The position numbers and the translations under genes were made by a program. The notes beneath the pieces are model-generated. The model ran no database searches. It saw only the letters and a list, made by a program, of their open reading frames with translations, and was not told the DNA's origin. A DNA stretch of 52,475 nt from Phycisphaerae bacterium. Its GTDB lineage: Bacteria > Planctomycetota > Phycisphaerae > UBA1845 > Fen-1342. Below, in pieces: positions 41,727 through 51,500 of the stretch. The DNA is taken from the NCBI GenBank assembly GCA_030612705.1, contig JAUWNI010000010.1:1-52475 (forward strand), written 5' to 3'. Position 1 is the first letter of the stretch. Each line of letters opens with the position of its first letter.

Positions 41727-43357
41727 GGTTTGTCGTCGCCAGGCTCATCTTCGGTTTCGCCCGCCGGCTGACTCGTCGCCTCCTCGGGCTCATTCGGTTC
41801 CTCGTCGTCCACCGTGCCCACATAGCCTAACGACTCTAGCTGATCGATCGTGGCCTGATCCACAGGCTTCTGCGTGATAACCACCCCCGGTTTGGTTTTC
41901 ATGTTTATCTCGATGATCTTCCCCATCAACTGCGCGAGTTGCTTGACCTGTCCCGGGTACTGCTGACCCACGTCGTACATCTCCTCCGGGTCAGTCCCCA
42001 GATTGAAAAGCTCTTGCCGCACACTATCCTTCGACATCGTCCCGTCGGGCAGCTTCCGCGGCGGGATCGCCGTTAAGATCAGCTTGGTCGTGTCCGCGAA
42101 GATCGCATATTGCCGCGGCCCGGACTTGGTCCCCTCCGCGAATCGTATGAGCGGCATGTCCGGCAAACGACCCGAAAGATGATCAACCAGCGAGACGCCC
42201 TGCAAATTCTCCCCCCGCGGCAAGCGAAGCTGTTCCAAAAGCGTCGGCATCAGGTCGATCAGGCTCGCCAGCCGACGCACGCGTTTGCCCGCCGGCAAAA
42301 TGTCCGGCCAGCGCAGAACCAGCGGCACGTGCAGGTCCGTCTGGTACTGCGAGTAGCCGTGCTCCCAAATGCCGTGCTCGCAAAGCGCTTCCCCGTGATC
42401 AGCGATAAGAATTACGTAGGCATCATCCCAGAGCCCGCGCTCCTTCAGACCCGCCACGAGCTGATTGAGATAGAAATCCACCTCCGCCACCCCCGCGTCG
42501 TAACGGGCCGCCCAGTACTCGCGATAGCCCTTCAAACGCTCGTACCGCTCGGGATCGGAAGTCTCCGCCGGCGGTTTCTTGAGATACATATTGATCGCCT
42601 GGAACTCTTTCGGGTTCAGCACCTGCTTGTTCTGGTTCTTCTCGACCTGCTCCATCAGCGGGTCCATGAACCGCGGGGCCGCGTTGTACGGGCCGTGCAC
42701 GTCCATGTAGTGCAGGTATAGAAACATCGGCTGGGCGGAATCGCGGCCTTCGTCCAGCCAGTTGAACAACGCCCGATTCACCAGTTCGCCGCGCACCGTG
42801 TTGTCGGCAAAGCTCGTGTCGTAATGGTCGAACCCCTGCCCGAAGCCGTACTCCATCCGCAGAAACTTGGCCGCGACAAAGCCCGCCGTCTGATACCCGC
42901 CGGCCAGCATCACCTCCGCCAGCGTGTCGAATTCATCGATCAAGACCGATTGGTACGCCTTTTTCCCCTCCTCCATATCGGCCACGACGCGATAGCTGGT
43001 CGCCTTGTGTACGCCCGGATAGTACGAAGTAAACAGCGTCGCCACCGACGGCAGCGTCCACGGCGCTGCCGCGATGCAACGCTCGAACGTCACCCCCTCC
43101 GCCGCAATCGAGTCCATCGTCGGCGACAACATTTGACGGCTGCCGTACGCCTCCAGCCGATCCGGCCGCAAAGCATCCACCAGAATTACAATCACGTTCG
43201 GCGATGCTGCACCTTCCGGCAGAATCCCGATCTTGGCTTTCCGCGCCGTCGGCGAGGGTGCCTCGGTGGAATCACTCTTCCGCTCACACCCGAATAACCC
43301 GAAGCCAAACAGCAGCGTTAGTGCGCTTAACGTTAAAACACGTCTGTGCGTGGACAT
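41723..43357 (-). CDS. Sulfatase-superfamily lipoprotein, Thr at the nucleophile position
   Basis: 544 residues. ATG at 43357 is preferred because GAGGGA lies six bases upstream and a lipoprotein signal follows (TLLFGFGLFGC); in-frame ATGs lie at 43363 and 43375. Motifs: VIVILVDALRPDRLEAYGSR (metal Asp), then AAPWTLPSVATLFTSYYPG, where sulfatases have C/S-x-P-S-R; here it is T-L-P-S-V. Further on are LYLHYMDVHGPYNAAPRFMD, IADHGEALCEHGIWEHGYSQ (Asp-His) and the terminal LESLGYVG. An acidic disordered tail follows (DDEEPNEPEEATSQPAGETE). It is first in the five-gene run, coupled by GTGA to the next gene. It is unlikely to be a formylglycine sulfatase. Confidence 0.84.
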   Translation of the reverse strand: MSTHRRVLTLSALTLLFGFGLFGCERKSDSTEAPSPTARKAKIGILPEGAASPNVIVILVDALRPDRLEAYGSRQMLSPTMDSIAAEGVTFERCIAAAPWTLPSVATLFTSYYPGVHKATSYRVVADMEEGKKAYQSVLIDEFDTLAEVMLAGGYQTAGFVAAKFLRMEYGFGQGFDHYDTSFADNTVRGELVNRALFNWLDEGRDSAQPMFLYLHYMDVHGPYNAAPRFMDPLMEQVEKNQNKQVLNPKEFQAINMYLKKPPAETSDPERYERLKGYREYWAARYDAGVAEVDFYLNQLVAGLKERGLWDDAYVILIADHGEALCEHGIWEHGYSQYQTDLHVPLVLRWPDILPAGKRVRRLASLIDLMPTLLEQLRLPRGENLQGVSLVDHLSGRLPDMPLIRFAEGTKSGPRQYAIFADTTKLILTAIPPRKLPDGTMSKDSVRQELFNLGTDPEEMYDVGQQYPGQVKQLAQLMGKIIEINMKTKPGVVITQKPVDQATIDQLESLGYVGTVDDEEPNEPEEATSQPAGETEDEPGDDKP

Positions 43358-43492
43358 ACACATTCCCTCGATCATAGGCCCTTCGCTGCCACCCACCGGG
43401 TTGCAATGGAATCAGGATGACAGATCGTCGAAGATACCACATGGCTTTCCGAATGCCAACTCCGATTGCACCCGCGAGCCATGAGGAGCCGC

Positions 43493-43573
43493 TGACCTGA
43501 AGTCCGCGCGGCGCCGCGGAGACGGCATTTTACCCTTCCCGAAGGACCGCGCGGACTGAAGTCCGCGGCTCTT
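43493..43573 (-). repeat. AGCCGCGGACTTCAGTCCGCG element (copy 2, both ends)
   Basis: On the minus strand it reads AGCCGCGGACTTCAGTCCGC, then GCGGTCCTTCGGGAAGGGTA followed by AAA, and closes with GCGCGGACTTCAGGTCAGCG and GC. It matches copy 1 (28441-28511) with compensatory changes in the hairpin (GGGC/GCCC versus GGAC/GTCC). The spacer 43358-43656 holds nothing else. Confidence 0.65.
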
Positions 43574-43656
43574 CCGAATATCAATCAGCCAGCACGCGTC
43601 TTATCGGCCACTCGGGACTCCTGGTCCTGGATATCATCGGAAAATCGCCCCTCCGT

Positions 43657-45609
43657 TTACCCCTGCTCGGCGCGTCGCTCCCACGCCGCTTCCGCCTCCG
43701 CAAGCTCTCGCTTTAACGTCTCGAACTCCTCGCGCAGCCGGGCGACGGCCTCGCCGTCGCGGTACACATCCGGATCGGCAAACTTGGCCTCGAATCCTCC
43801 GATCCGCTCCTCATGCTCCATAATGAATGCTTCCAGTTCATCCAATGCCATGCGATCGAACCGGGACCGCTTCCGGAGCTTCGTTGCCGGCTTGCCCGCG
43901 GATCGCCGGCGGCGTCCGCGCGGACCGCGTTGACTGCTCACATCCGCCTTCGCGGGCTTGGTCTCCGCTTCCAGCTCTCGGATGTAGTCCGAATAATTCC
44001 CGTTATATTGCGCGTGCTCGCCTGCCCGCATCACCAGTAACCTCCTCACAATGCGATCCAGGAAGTACCGGTCGTGGCTCACCGCAATGATCGTCCCGGG
44101 GTAGTCCTCCAACGCTTGCTCGAACGCCTCTCGCGACGGAATATCCAGATGATTCGTCGGCTCGTCCAGAATCAACACGTTCGGCGACTCCAGAATCAGC
44201 TTGCACAAACGCACACGCGACTGCTCTCCGCCCGACAAGTTCCCCACCGACTTGAACACGTCGTTGCCGGTGAACCGAAACCGGGCCAGAAAAGAACGCG
44301 CCGTCAGATCGTCAAAGCCCGGCCGCACCGCCAGGATTTCGGACAGCACGGTCCCGGCCGGGTCGAGATCGCGCGCCTCCTGCGCGTAGTAGCCGATCAT
44401 CGCCTTGGCATCGACCTCGATCCGGCCGGCGTCGGCCGCCACCTCGCCGAGAATCAACCTCAAGAGCGTGGTCTTGCCCGTGCCGTTCGGACCGGTGATG
44501 CCGAAGCGCTGCCCGGTGTCGATTTCCAGTGACAGATCCTCGAACAAGGCTTTCTCGCCGTAACGCTTCGCCGCCCCGCTGACCTCGACGATCGTGCGAC
44601 CCTTTTGCAGACTCGTTTGCCGGCGCTCGGGGCTCTGGTTGGCGGCGGTGAAATCGAGTTTGATGCCCCGCTTGGCGGCGGGTTTTTCCAGCACGAACTC
44701 ACTCTGTTCGAGTCGTCGTTCCAATCGCTTTCGACGCCCCTGGGCCTCCTTGGTGCGCTGCCCAGCCATGTGTTTGGTGATAAACGCCTGTTCCTTATCG
44801 ATGAACGCCTTGTCCTTTTGGTATTGTCGCTGTTGCGTCAGTTCACGGAGCTTGCGAACGTGGACGTAATTGGTGTAGTTGCCGGGATAGGATGTCAGCC
44901 GCGTGTGCTCGACCTCGATCACGCGTTGGACCAGCCGATCGAGTAGATAGCGGTCGTGCGAGACGATCGCCGCCCCGCCGTGATGACCGGCCAGAAACTT
45001 TTCAAGCCAGCGGACGGCGTCGATATCGAGATGGTTGGTCGGCTCGTCGAGCAGCAAGTACGACGTATCCTGCAACAACAGCTTGGCCAGCGCCGCCCGG
45101 CACTTCTGCCCGCCCGACAACGCCGCCATCGGCAACGACCGGTCGGCTTCGGTGAACCCCAGCCCCCCGAGTATCTCATTGAGCCGCTGCTCAAACGTAT
45201 ACCCGCCCGCGGCGATGAACTCGGCCGTGACGCGATCGTATTGTTTCATCAACTCGTCGAGCTCCGGCCCGTCGTGCCGTCTGGCCATCTGCTCGGAGAG
45301 GGCTTGTTGCTTGCGCTCCAGCGCGAACACGTCGGCAAACACGCTCAGCACCTCGTCGTGCAGCGTGTTGTCCAATCCGACCTCCGGCTCCTGTGACAAA
45401 TAGCCGACGTCCATCCCCTTCGAGCGCGTCACCGTGCCGAGGTCCGGCTCGATCTGCCCGGTGATCAATCGAAACAGCGTCGTCTTTCCCGCCCCGTTCG
45501 GCCCGACCACGCCGACGATCTCGCCGGAGTGCAACTCGACCGAAACGTTATCGAGGACGATCTGCCCGCCGAACTGCTTGCTGACGTTTTGGATATTGAC
45601 TGTGCCCAT
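43657..45609 (-). CDS. ABC-F family ATPase
   Basis: 650 residues from ATG at 45609. The frame is open 48 codons upstream but that part is unlike the family. Two ABC domains: the first with Walker A GPNGAGKTTLF, signature LSGGQKCRAALAKLLL and Walker B YLLLDEPTNHLD; the second with GPNGTGKTTLLRL, LSGGEQSRVRLCKLIL and VLILDEPTNHLD. The linker (QRQYQKDKAFIDKEQAFITK) is the P-site tRNA-interacting type. A basic linker and coiled-coil C-terminus (REEFETLKRELAEAEAAWER) resemble Uup/EttA-like members. These soluble proteins act on the ribosome and have no membrane partner. After the linker, residues ANQSPERRQ are encoded by a dispersed repeat (44623-44642). Confidence 0.92.
   Translation of the reverse strand: MGTVNIQNVSKQFGGQIVLDNVSVELHSGEIVGVVGPNGAGKTTLFRLITGQIEPDLGTVTRSKGMDVGYLSQEPEVGLDNTLHDEVLSVFADVFALERKQQALSEQMARRHDGPELDELMKQYDRVTAEFIAAGGYTFEQRLNEILGGLGFTEADRSLPMAALSGGQKCRAALAKLLLQDTSYLLLDEPTNHLDIDAVRWLEKFLAGHHGGAAIVSHDRYLLDRLVQRVIEVEHTRLTSYPGNYTNYVHVRKLRELTQQRQYQKDKAFIDKEQAFITKHMAGQRTKEAQGRRKRLERRLEQSEFVLEKPAAKRGIKLDFTAANQSPERRQTSLQKGRTIVEVSGAAKRYGEKALFEDLSLEIDTGQRFGITGPNGTGKTTLLRLILGEVAADAGRIEVDAKAMIGYYAQEARDLDPAGTVLSEILAVRPGFDDLTARSFLARFRFTGNDVFKSVGNLSGGEQSRVRLCKLILESPNVLILDEPTNHLDIPSREAFEQALEDYPGTIIAVSHDRYFLDRIVRRLLVMRAGEHAQYNGNYSDYIRELEAETKPAKADVSSQRGPRGRRRRSAGKPATKLRKRSRFDRMALDELEAFIMEHEERIGGFEAKFADPDVYRDGEAVARLREEFETLKRELAEAEAAWERRAEQG
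44623..44642 (+). repeat. Dispersed repeat copy inside the ABC-F gene
   Basis: GCGCTCGGGGCTCTGGTTGG matches copies at 8563-8582, 24970-24989 and 1450-1472. In the gene it encodes ANQSPERR at the junction between the linker and the second ATPase domain. Confidence 0.5.
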
Positions 45610-45740
45610 GGCATCGTTCGTAACCGATTGCGCGGACCGACCGACCGCGGAATCCTTGAGTTTACACGCGGGAGCGCGCCAGGCAAAACTCAGCCGGCGC
45701 TCGCGCTTTGTGAACATTTCGAACCGTTGGCAAGAATCCA

Positions 45741-45749
45741 TGTTATAAT
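45741..45749 (+). promoter_or_regulatory. Extended -10 promoter (TGTTATAAT)
   Basis: A perfect TATAAT preceded by TGn. A start near 45756 gives a leader of about 77 bases before the ATG at 45833. No clear -35 box. On the other strand the same bases read ATTATAACA and might also serve the ABC-F gene, but less well. Confidence 0.45.
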
Positions 45750-45832
45750 ACAATTATCGGCACGGCCCAGGCCGCTCGGCGGGGAGGCCGTGGCCCGCGT
45801 CAGCATATCTCATTCAGAGCGGAGTACATGTC

Positions 45833-48148
45833 ATGAGATGCCAGAGTCCGACAGGCTTGCCCGTGTTGACGGCGATCCTATGCGTTGCAGTGCTTCCGAT
45901 CGCTCACGCCGACGTCACTATGGAAATCGTGCCCGTGCCCAACTGTTCGGGCAACGGCGATCCCTACGAACCGGAATTCAGCAGCAGGACACATCACACG
46001 TTCGATTTGCTCGTACACGTGCCGGACGACCCCTGGGGCTCTGACGACTGGATGGGGGCCGGGCTATATGCCGACCTGGGCATCGGCACGTTCTTCCAGG
46101 CGACACTGGGTGGCCTCGTTCCTCCTTCGGCCGAGGTGATCGAGCAGTCACCGGCCACGGAGTTCGACTGCTACTACACCTGCCCGGGCTTCGAGTTGGG
46201 CAGCATGGGCTTTGCCACCCCACCGATCGAAACCCCAACGTCGCTGTACGCGGAATGGTATGATACCGCCTACACCGGACCCGGCACATTCCAACTTGCG
46301 CGGTTGACTATCATCTTGCCGGAAACGCTCGTCCTCACATTTGCTCAGCCGGTGGTCGGGTCAACCGTTGGATGGATCGAGATGCTCATCTCGGCTGGAG
46401 ACTGCGGTGACGGCCTTTGCCCCTTCGACTTTCCACTATACGTGACCTGTCGGGGCGACCTGACGCAAGACGGATTCGTGGACCAGGAGGATCTCGGTGT
46501 CCTTCTGGCGTCATATGGCGTGGACGCCGATGGGGATGTCGACGGTGACTGCGATACGGATATCGCTGATCTGGCCTACTTCCTTTCGCTCCGCGACGGC
46601 GATTCCGACGGTGTGCCTGATCGCTGCGACATGTGCGATGGTGGTGATGACGCCATCGATACCGATGAGGATACCGTTCCCGACGCGTGTGACGCATGCC
46701 CGGACTACGACGACAGCGTCGACACGGATGGCGACGGCGTGCCGGATGTCTGCGACACGGAACAATGTCCGCTTGCGCAACTGATCGCGGACGACGCTCC
46801 CGACCCGGAAGTCTTCGCCACTTCGGTCGCGTCGCACGGCGACCTCGTCGTCGTCGGCAACATCCGCGATCCACATGCCGGCGAGGATTCCGGAGCCGCG
46901 TATTTGTTTCGTCGGCAAACCAGCGGAGAGTGGGTACAAGAGGCGCGGCTTGTCGCCTCGGACGCCGCGGAGCGTGACCGGTTCGGGTACGCGGTGGCAA
47001 CCGACGGCACGCGAATCATCGTCGGGGCCAAGAGGAAAGACGTTGCCGGAGAACTGAACGCGGGCGCCGCTTATGTGTATCGATACGAGGGCGACGGCTG
47101 GATGGAAGAAGCCGTGCTGACAGCTTCTGACGCCGACTACTATGATTGTTTCGGTGCCTGCGTGGATATTGATGGCGATTCGGTTGTGGTCATGAACGCG
47201 GCCCGGTCGTGGCAACACGATACGGGGTCTGCGTATATCTTTCGCCTTGACGGGGGGACTTGGGTTGAGGAAGTGAAGCTGCCCCCAAGCCAGCTCAGGT
47301 CGGTTGCGGTCGAAGCCGATCGCGTTGCGGCGGGTAATGACGGCGTTTCGGCGGGAGCCGTGAACGTCTACCGCCGAGAGAACGCCGCGTGGGAGCTTGA
47401 AACGGTTCTGACAGCCAGTGACGGGCAAGGGTATGATAATCTTGGGAAACGAATCTCAATGAGCGATGGTCGCATCATCGCGGGCGCGTGGGGCGCGGAT
47501 GTCGAAGAAGCCGAAGATGCCGGGGCGGCGTATGTCTTCGCCTGGAACGGAACGGACTGGATTGAGGAAGCCAAGTTGGTTGCCTTCAACCCGGTTGACC
47601 GGGGCTACTTCGGACTCGCCGTGGCAATTGATGGCGAGCGGGCGCTCGTGCGCGGCGGGTACGGACCATTCTGGGATCGACGTTTAGGTGTCGATGTCTT
47701 TCGGAACAATGGAGCGGCGTGGGACCGACAAGCGCGGCTGACGACACCCTTCACGGCCAGCCGCGGGCCGACTACTTTCGCCCTGGACGACGATCGGGCG
47801 ATCATCGCCACCGTGCACCACTATTGGTCCGGCCCTAACACCGGTGAGATTTATGTCTTCGCGGTCGGCGGCGACGACTGCAACGGCAACGACTCGCCGG
47901 ATGCGTGCGATCTAGCGCGCGGCACGTCGACCGACTACAACCACAACGGCATCCCCGACGAGTGCGAATGCCTGGGCGACCTCGACGACGACAATGACGT
48001 TGACCTGGACGACCTCATGCAACTACTCGCCCACTACGGCCTGACCGAGGGCGCGAGCTACGAAGACGGCGACCTAGACGCCGACGCCGATGTTGATATG
48101 GCCGACCTCGCGCTGCTGCTGGCCTTCTACGGCACGATCTGCCCATAG
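45833..48148 (+). CDS. Large secreted FG-GAP-like protein with internal and terminal dockerin-like modules
   Basis: 771 residues; GGAG lies about eight bases before the ATG. Signal peptide: LPVLTAILCVAVLPIAHA. Order: an unassigned beta domain (about 27-200); an internal EF-hand module beginning with Cys at about 206 (CRGDLTQDGFVDQEDLGVLL); a thrombospondin type-3-like calcium region (DGDSDGVPDRCDMC, DTDGDGVPDVCDTE); then at least six FG-GAP-like blades (FGYAVATDGTRIIVGA, AGAAYVYRYEGDGW, WIEEAKL) forming a probable beta-propeller; a short NGNDSPDACDLARG segment; and residues 713-771, the 59-residue tag ending YGTICP. It is probably a surface or matrix protein stabilised by calcium. No enzyme motif is seen. 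Confidence 0.88.
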   Translation: MRCQSPTGLPVLTAILCVAVLPIAHADVTMEIVPVPNCSGNGDPYEPEFSSRTHHTFDLLVHVPDDPWGSDDWMGAGLYADLGIGTFFQATLGGLVPPSAEVIEQSPATEFDCYYTCPGFELGSMGFATPPIETPTSLYAEWYDTAYTGPGTFQLARLTIILPETLVLTFAQPVVGSTVGWIEMLISAGDCGDGLCPFDFPLYVTCRGDLTQDGFVDQEDLGVLLASYGVDADGDVDGDCDTDIADLAYFLSLRDGDSDGVPDRCDMCDGGDDAIDTDEDTVPDACDACPDYDDSVDTDGDGVPDVCDTEQCPLAQLIADDAPDPEVFATSVASHGDLVVVGNIRDPHAGEDSGAAYLFRRQTSGEWVQEARLVASDAAERDRFGYAVATDGTRIIVGAKRKDVAGELNAGAAYVYRYEGDGWMEEAVLTASDADYYDCFGACVDIDGDSVVVMNAARSWQHDTGSAYIFRLDGGTWVEEVKLPPSQLRSVAVEADRVAAGNDGVSAGAVNVYRRENAAWELETVLTASDGQGYDNLGKRISMSDGRIIAGAWGADVEEAEDAGAAYVFAWNGTDWIEEAKLVAFNPVDRGYFGLAVAIDGERALVRGGYGPFWDRRLGVDVFRNNGAAWDRQARLTTPFTASRGPTTFALDDDRAIIATVHHYWSGPNTGEIYVFAVGGDDCNGNDSPDACDLARGTSTDYNHNGIPDECECLGDLDDDNDVDLDDLMQLLAHYGLTEGASYEDGDLDADADVDMADLALLLAFYGTICP

Positions 48149-48171
48149 CAATCCGCCGCAAAATCATCTAG

Positions 48172-48239
48172 TGTTTTGTTACACATCGCTTGATGGGTGC
48201 CATGCCCAAGTGAAGCGCGGCTATGCTGGCCCCGTATCC
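48172..48239 (-). repeat. Inverted-repeat element (copy B, half)
   Basis: CTAGTGTTTTGTTACA, then TGATGGGTGCCATGCCCAAG, then the GAAGCGCGGCTATGCTGGCC part. It matches the reverse complement of the right half of copy A (6151-6275); the left half is missing. Confidence 0.55.
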
Positions 48240-48259
48240 ATATGATCGTGCGTGATCAT

Positions 48260-48353
48260 GTAGCAGAGCCGGGTCGTCCCCGGCCCGGAAGTCCGGCGTG
48301 AGGACACGCCGGCTCTGCTGGAGAAAGAACACGTAGGATGGGCACTGCCCATC
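48260..48353. repeat. Two GTAG-headed hairpins
   Basis: 48260-48320: GTAGCAGAGCCGG...CCGGCTCTGCTG, a long hairpin with an inner stem. 48333-48353: GTAGGATGGGCACTGCCCATC, a compact hairpin. Both begin with GTAG, as REPs do. They fill the middle of the spacer 48149-48522. Confidence 0.6.
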
Positions 48354-48370
48354 ATTTCCTACTTGTTTGC

Positions 48371-48398
48371 TTGATCGGACGGCGCCTTCAGGTAGCAT
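48371..48398 (+). promoter_or_regulatory. Candidate promoter for the large beta-helix gene
   Basis: TTGATC (48371-48376) and TAGCAT (48393-48398) are separated by 16 bases. The leader would be about 118 bases. A proposed structured RNA in it could not be matched to a known riboswitch. Confidence 0.3.
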
Positions 48399-48522
48399 GC
48401 TCTTCGTATGAGGAGTTGTGTTGGCTGCCTTCCAAGAAGGTGAGGCAGGCAAGCCATCTCGGCGAAAGCCCCTCGCATAACGGGTGTTTCACGATGGATC
48501 CACAACGTGAAAGGGGTATGTC

Positions 48523-51500
48523 ATGTCGAGTGTAACCGCTTTTCGTGCTCTCGCCTTGGTGCTTGCCGGCCTGCTTTGGACGAACGCAACCGTATACGCC
48601 CAAACCATCTGGTACGTCGACGACGACGCGCCGAACGACCCAGGCCCCGGTGACCCGACAGTCAGCGATCCGGACGAGAATGGCTCCGCCGAGCACCCGT
48701 TCGACGCGATCCAGGAAGCGATCGACGCGTCAACCGACGACGATCTGGTCACGGTGGCGACGGGGCTCTACCACGGCGAGGGCAACAGGAACCTGGACTT
48801 CGGCGGCCGGGCGATCACGGTACGGTCGGAGGCCGGTCCAGAGACGTGTGTGATCGAATGCAAGGGGGACGAGCGCGGGTTCCGCTTTCAGACCGGCGAA
48901 GAACTGAGCTCGGTGGTGGACGGGTTTACGATCAGCGGTGATGTCGATGGAGGCGGGGTCGGCGTCTCGTTCACTGGCAGTAGCCCGACGATTTCCGATT
49001 GCGTGATCACGGCGTTTGGAGACGGCGGCATCCTTTGCTACTGCCAAAGCGATCCGTTAATCGTCCGTTGCGAGATCACCGAGAACACGTCGTACCGGGA
49101 CGGCGGCGGCGTCTGCTGCGATGATCAATGCTCCCCGACGCTGGTTGCCTGCACGATCACCCGGAACTCAGCGGGGGGGTGGGGGGACGGCGGCGGCGTC
49201 TACTGTGCCTATGACTGCACGCCGATGATCATAGGCTGTGAGATTGCCGAAAACACGTCGTACTGGGACGGCGGCGGCGTGTACTGTGGCTCTGACAGTG
49301 ACCTGATCATTGCCGACAGTGTGATCGTTCGCAACGTGGCGCGCGGATGGATGGGAGGGGGAGGAGGTGTCTATGGCAGAGGAGACAGCCTGACGATCCT
49401 GGATTCGATCATCCGTGACAACAGGGCAAACTGGTATGGCGGGGGTATCAAGTCTGAAGCCGACCTGTCCACGATCACTGGCTGTGACATCAGCGGGAAT
49501 GTCGCTTACACGTATGGGGGCGGCGTGGACGGTTGGGGGATGCTCACCATCTCCGACTGCACGATCGATCGAAACATGACCAGCTGGGAGGGCGGAGGTA
49601 TCAATTGGGGTGGAGGTGATGTGACCATCAGCCGTTGCACCATCAACGGTAACCGGACGGGTGCGGGCGGCGGCGGCGGCGGCGTCCGTTGCGGAGGCGA
49701 CGCCAGGTTCACGAACTGCCTTGTCGCCGGGAATGTGGCCGGGGAGTATGGTGGCGGCGGCATTTACGTTGAGAACACCATGTCGCTCACCAACTGCACG
49801 CTGACCGGCAATTCCGCGGGAGGGGACGGCGGCGGCGCCATCTACTGTTCGGAATGGGGCGGCAACGCGACACTCGCCAACTGCATCTTGTGGGGAGACT
49901 TCCCGGATGAAATCGACCCGGCGGCGGACGTGGTCGCGACGTACAGCGATATTCAGGGCGGATGGCCGCGCGGCGAAGGGAACCTCGATGTTGATCCCGA
50001 GTTCGCGTTTGTGGACGACACGCACTTGATGCCCGGGTCACCGTGTGTCGACACCGGAACCAACCATCCGCCGGACGGTCTGCCATCGAACGACCTAGAC
50101 GGCCATTCACGCAATCTTGACGGCGATGACGACGGTAACCGCGCCGTCGACATGGGGGCGTATGAACTCGATCCCGACGATCCGACGATCGCCTATTCGC
50201 CGGGGACCATGGAGTTCGTGGCCTATCCCGGGGAGGTCGACGCATTCGAGGGTGCGCTCGCGATCCGCGGCTGCGGAGGGCACGTGTCGGGGGATGCGCT
50301 TTCGTGGTACGTCGAGGAATCGTGTCCCTGGCTTGCCGTGGATCCGTCCAGTGGCGAGTCGGAGGGGGAGGTGGACGAGGTTACTATCAGCGTGGATGCC
50401 ACCGGGTTGTCGCACGGCACGTACAGTTGCGCGCCGCGGATTTTCGCTAATTCAGCCGACAACAGTCCGCGCACCGTATGGATCACACTGCACGTCGCGA
50501 GCGGGTATCCCGCGATTCAAATGCTCATCGACGCCGCCGAGGATGGAGACACGGTAGTCGTTCCAGACGGGACCTACACCGGGCCGGAGAATCGGAATCT
50601 GGACTTCCGCGGCAAGGCGATCACGCTCCGCTCGGCCGGCGGTCCCGAGAACTGCGTCATCGACTGTGAGCACGACGGTCGCGGCTTCATCTTTCAGAGC
50701 GGCGAAGGGGCCGAATCGATCGTCGACGGCTTCACGATCACGAATGGCGTGGCCCTCAACGGCGGCGGGGTCTATTGCTGGGACGGTGATCCCACGATTC
50801 GTGCCTGTGTGATCGTCGAAAACACCGCCGCGGGGGCCGGCGGCGGAGTGGCGTCTTCCGGCTCCAACAGCCCCACGTTGATCGACTGCGTCATAACACA
50901 GAACGCCGGTGGCGGCTATTATAGCAGGAGGTCCGGCAGCCCCACTTTCGTCGATTGCGCTATCACACACAACACAGGTCCCGGAATCTATCTCGGGCGG
51001 TACAACCATGCGAGCATCATCCGGTGTACGTTCGAAGCGAACACGTTGTCGGGTTATGGTAGCGGCGTTTGGTGCGGGGAACGCAGCCACCCCTTGATAA
51101 CCGATTGCACCTTTGAGGCAAACGAGGCCAGAGAAGGTGGCGCGGTATATTGCGGCATGTACGCGTACCCCACCATTTCAGGATGCACGATCAGATCGAA
51201 CACGGCTTCGTCGACCGGTGGAGGAATTGCCGGCGACTGGGACAGTAGTCCCACAATCCACGATTGTGTAATCGTCGCAAACGAGGCGCGTTATGGTGGT
51301 GGCGCCATCTACTTCTCCAAAGGAGAACCAACGATCCTGAATTGCCTCGTGTCGGGAAACTCGACGCAATCGGGAGCCGGCGGGGGTATCTTGTGCGTCC
51401 GAACCACTCCGACTATCGCAAACTGCGAGATCGCGGGAAACACGGCCGAGTTAGGCGGCGGCATGTACTTCAGTGAGAGCAGCCCATTTGTCACCAACTG

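Noticed and set aside
41723-43357. Standard formylglycine-dependent arylsulfatase
   Set aside because: The C/S-x-P-S-R maturation motif is absent (T-L-P-S-V).
48398-48522. Possible riboswitch in the leader of the large beta-helix gene (GGCAAGCC, GGCGAAAGCCCC)
   Set aside because: Short stems are present but the conserved core of c-di-GMP, cobalamin or other known classes could not be found.
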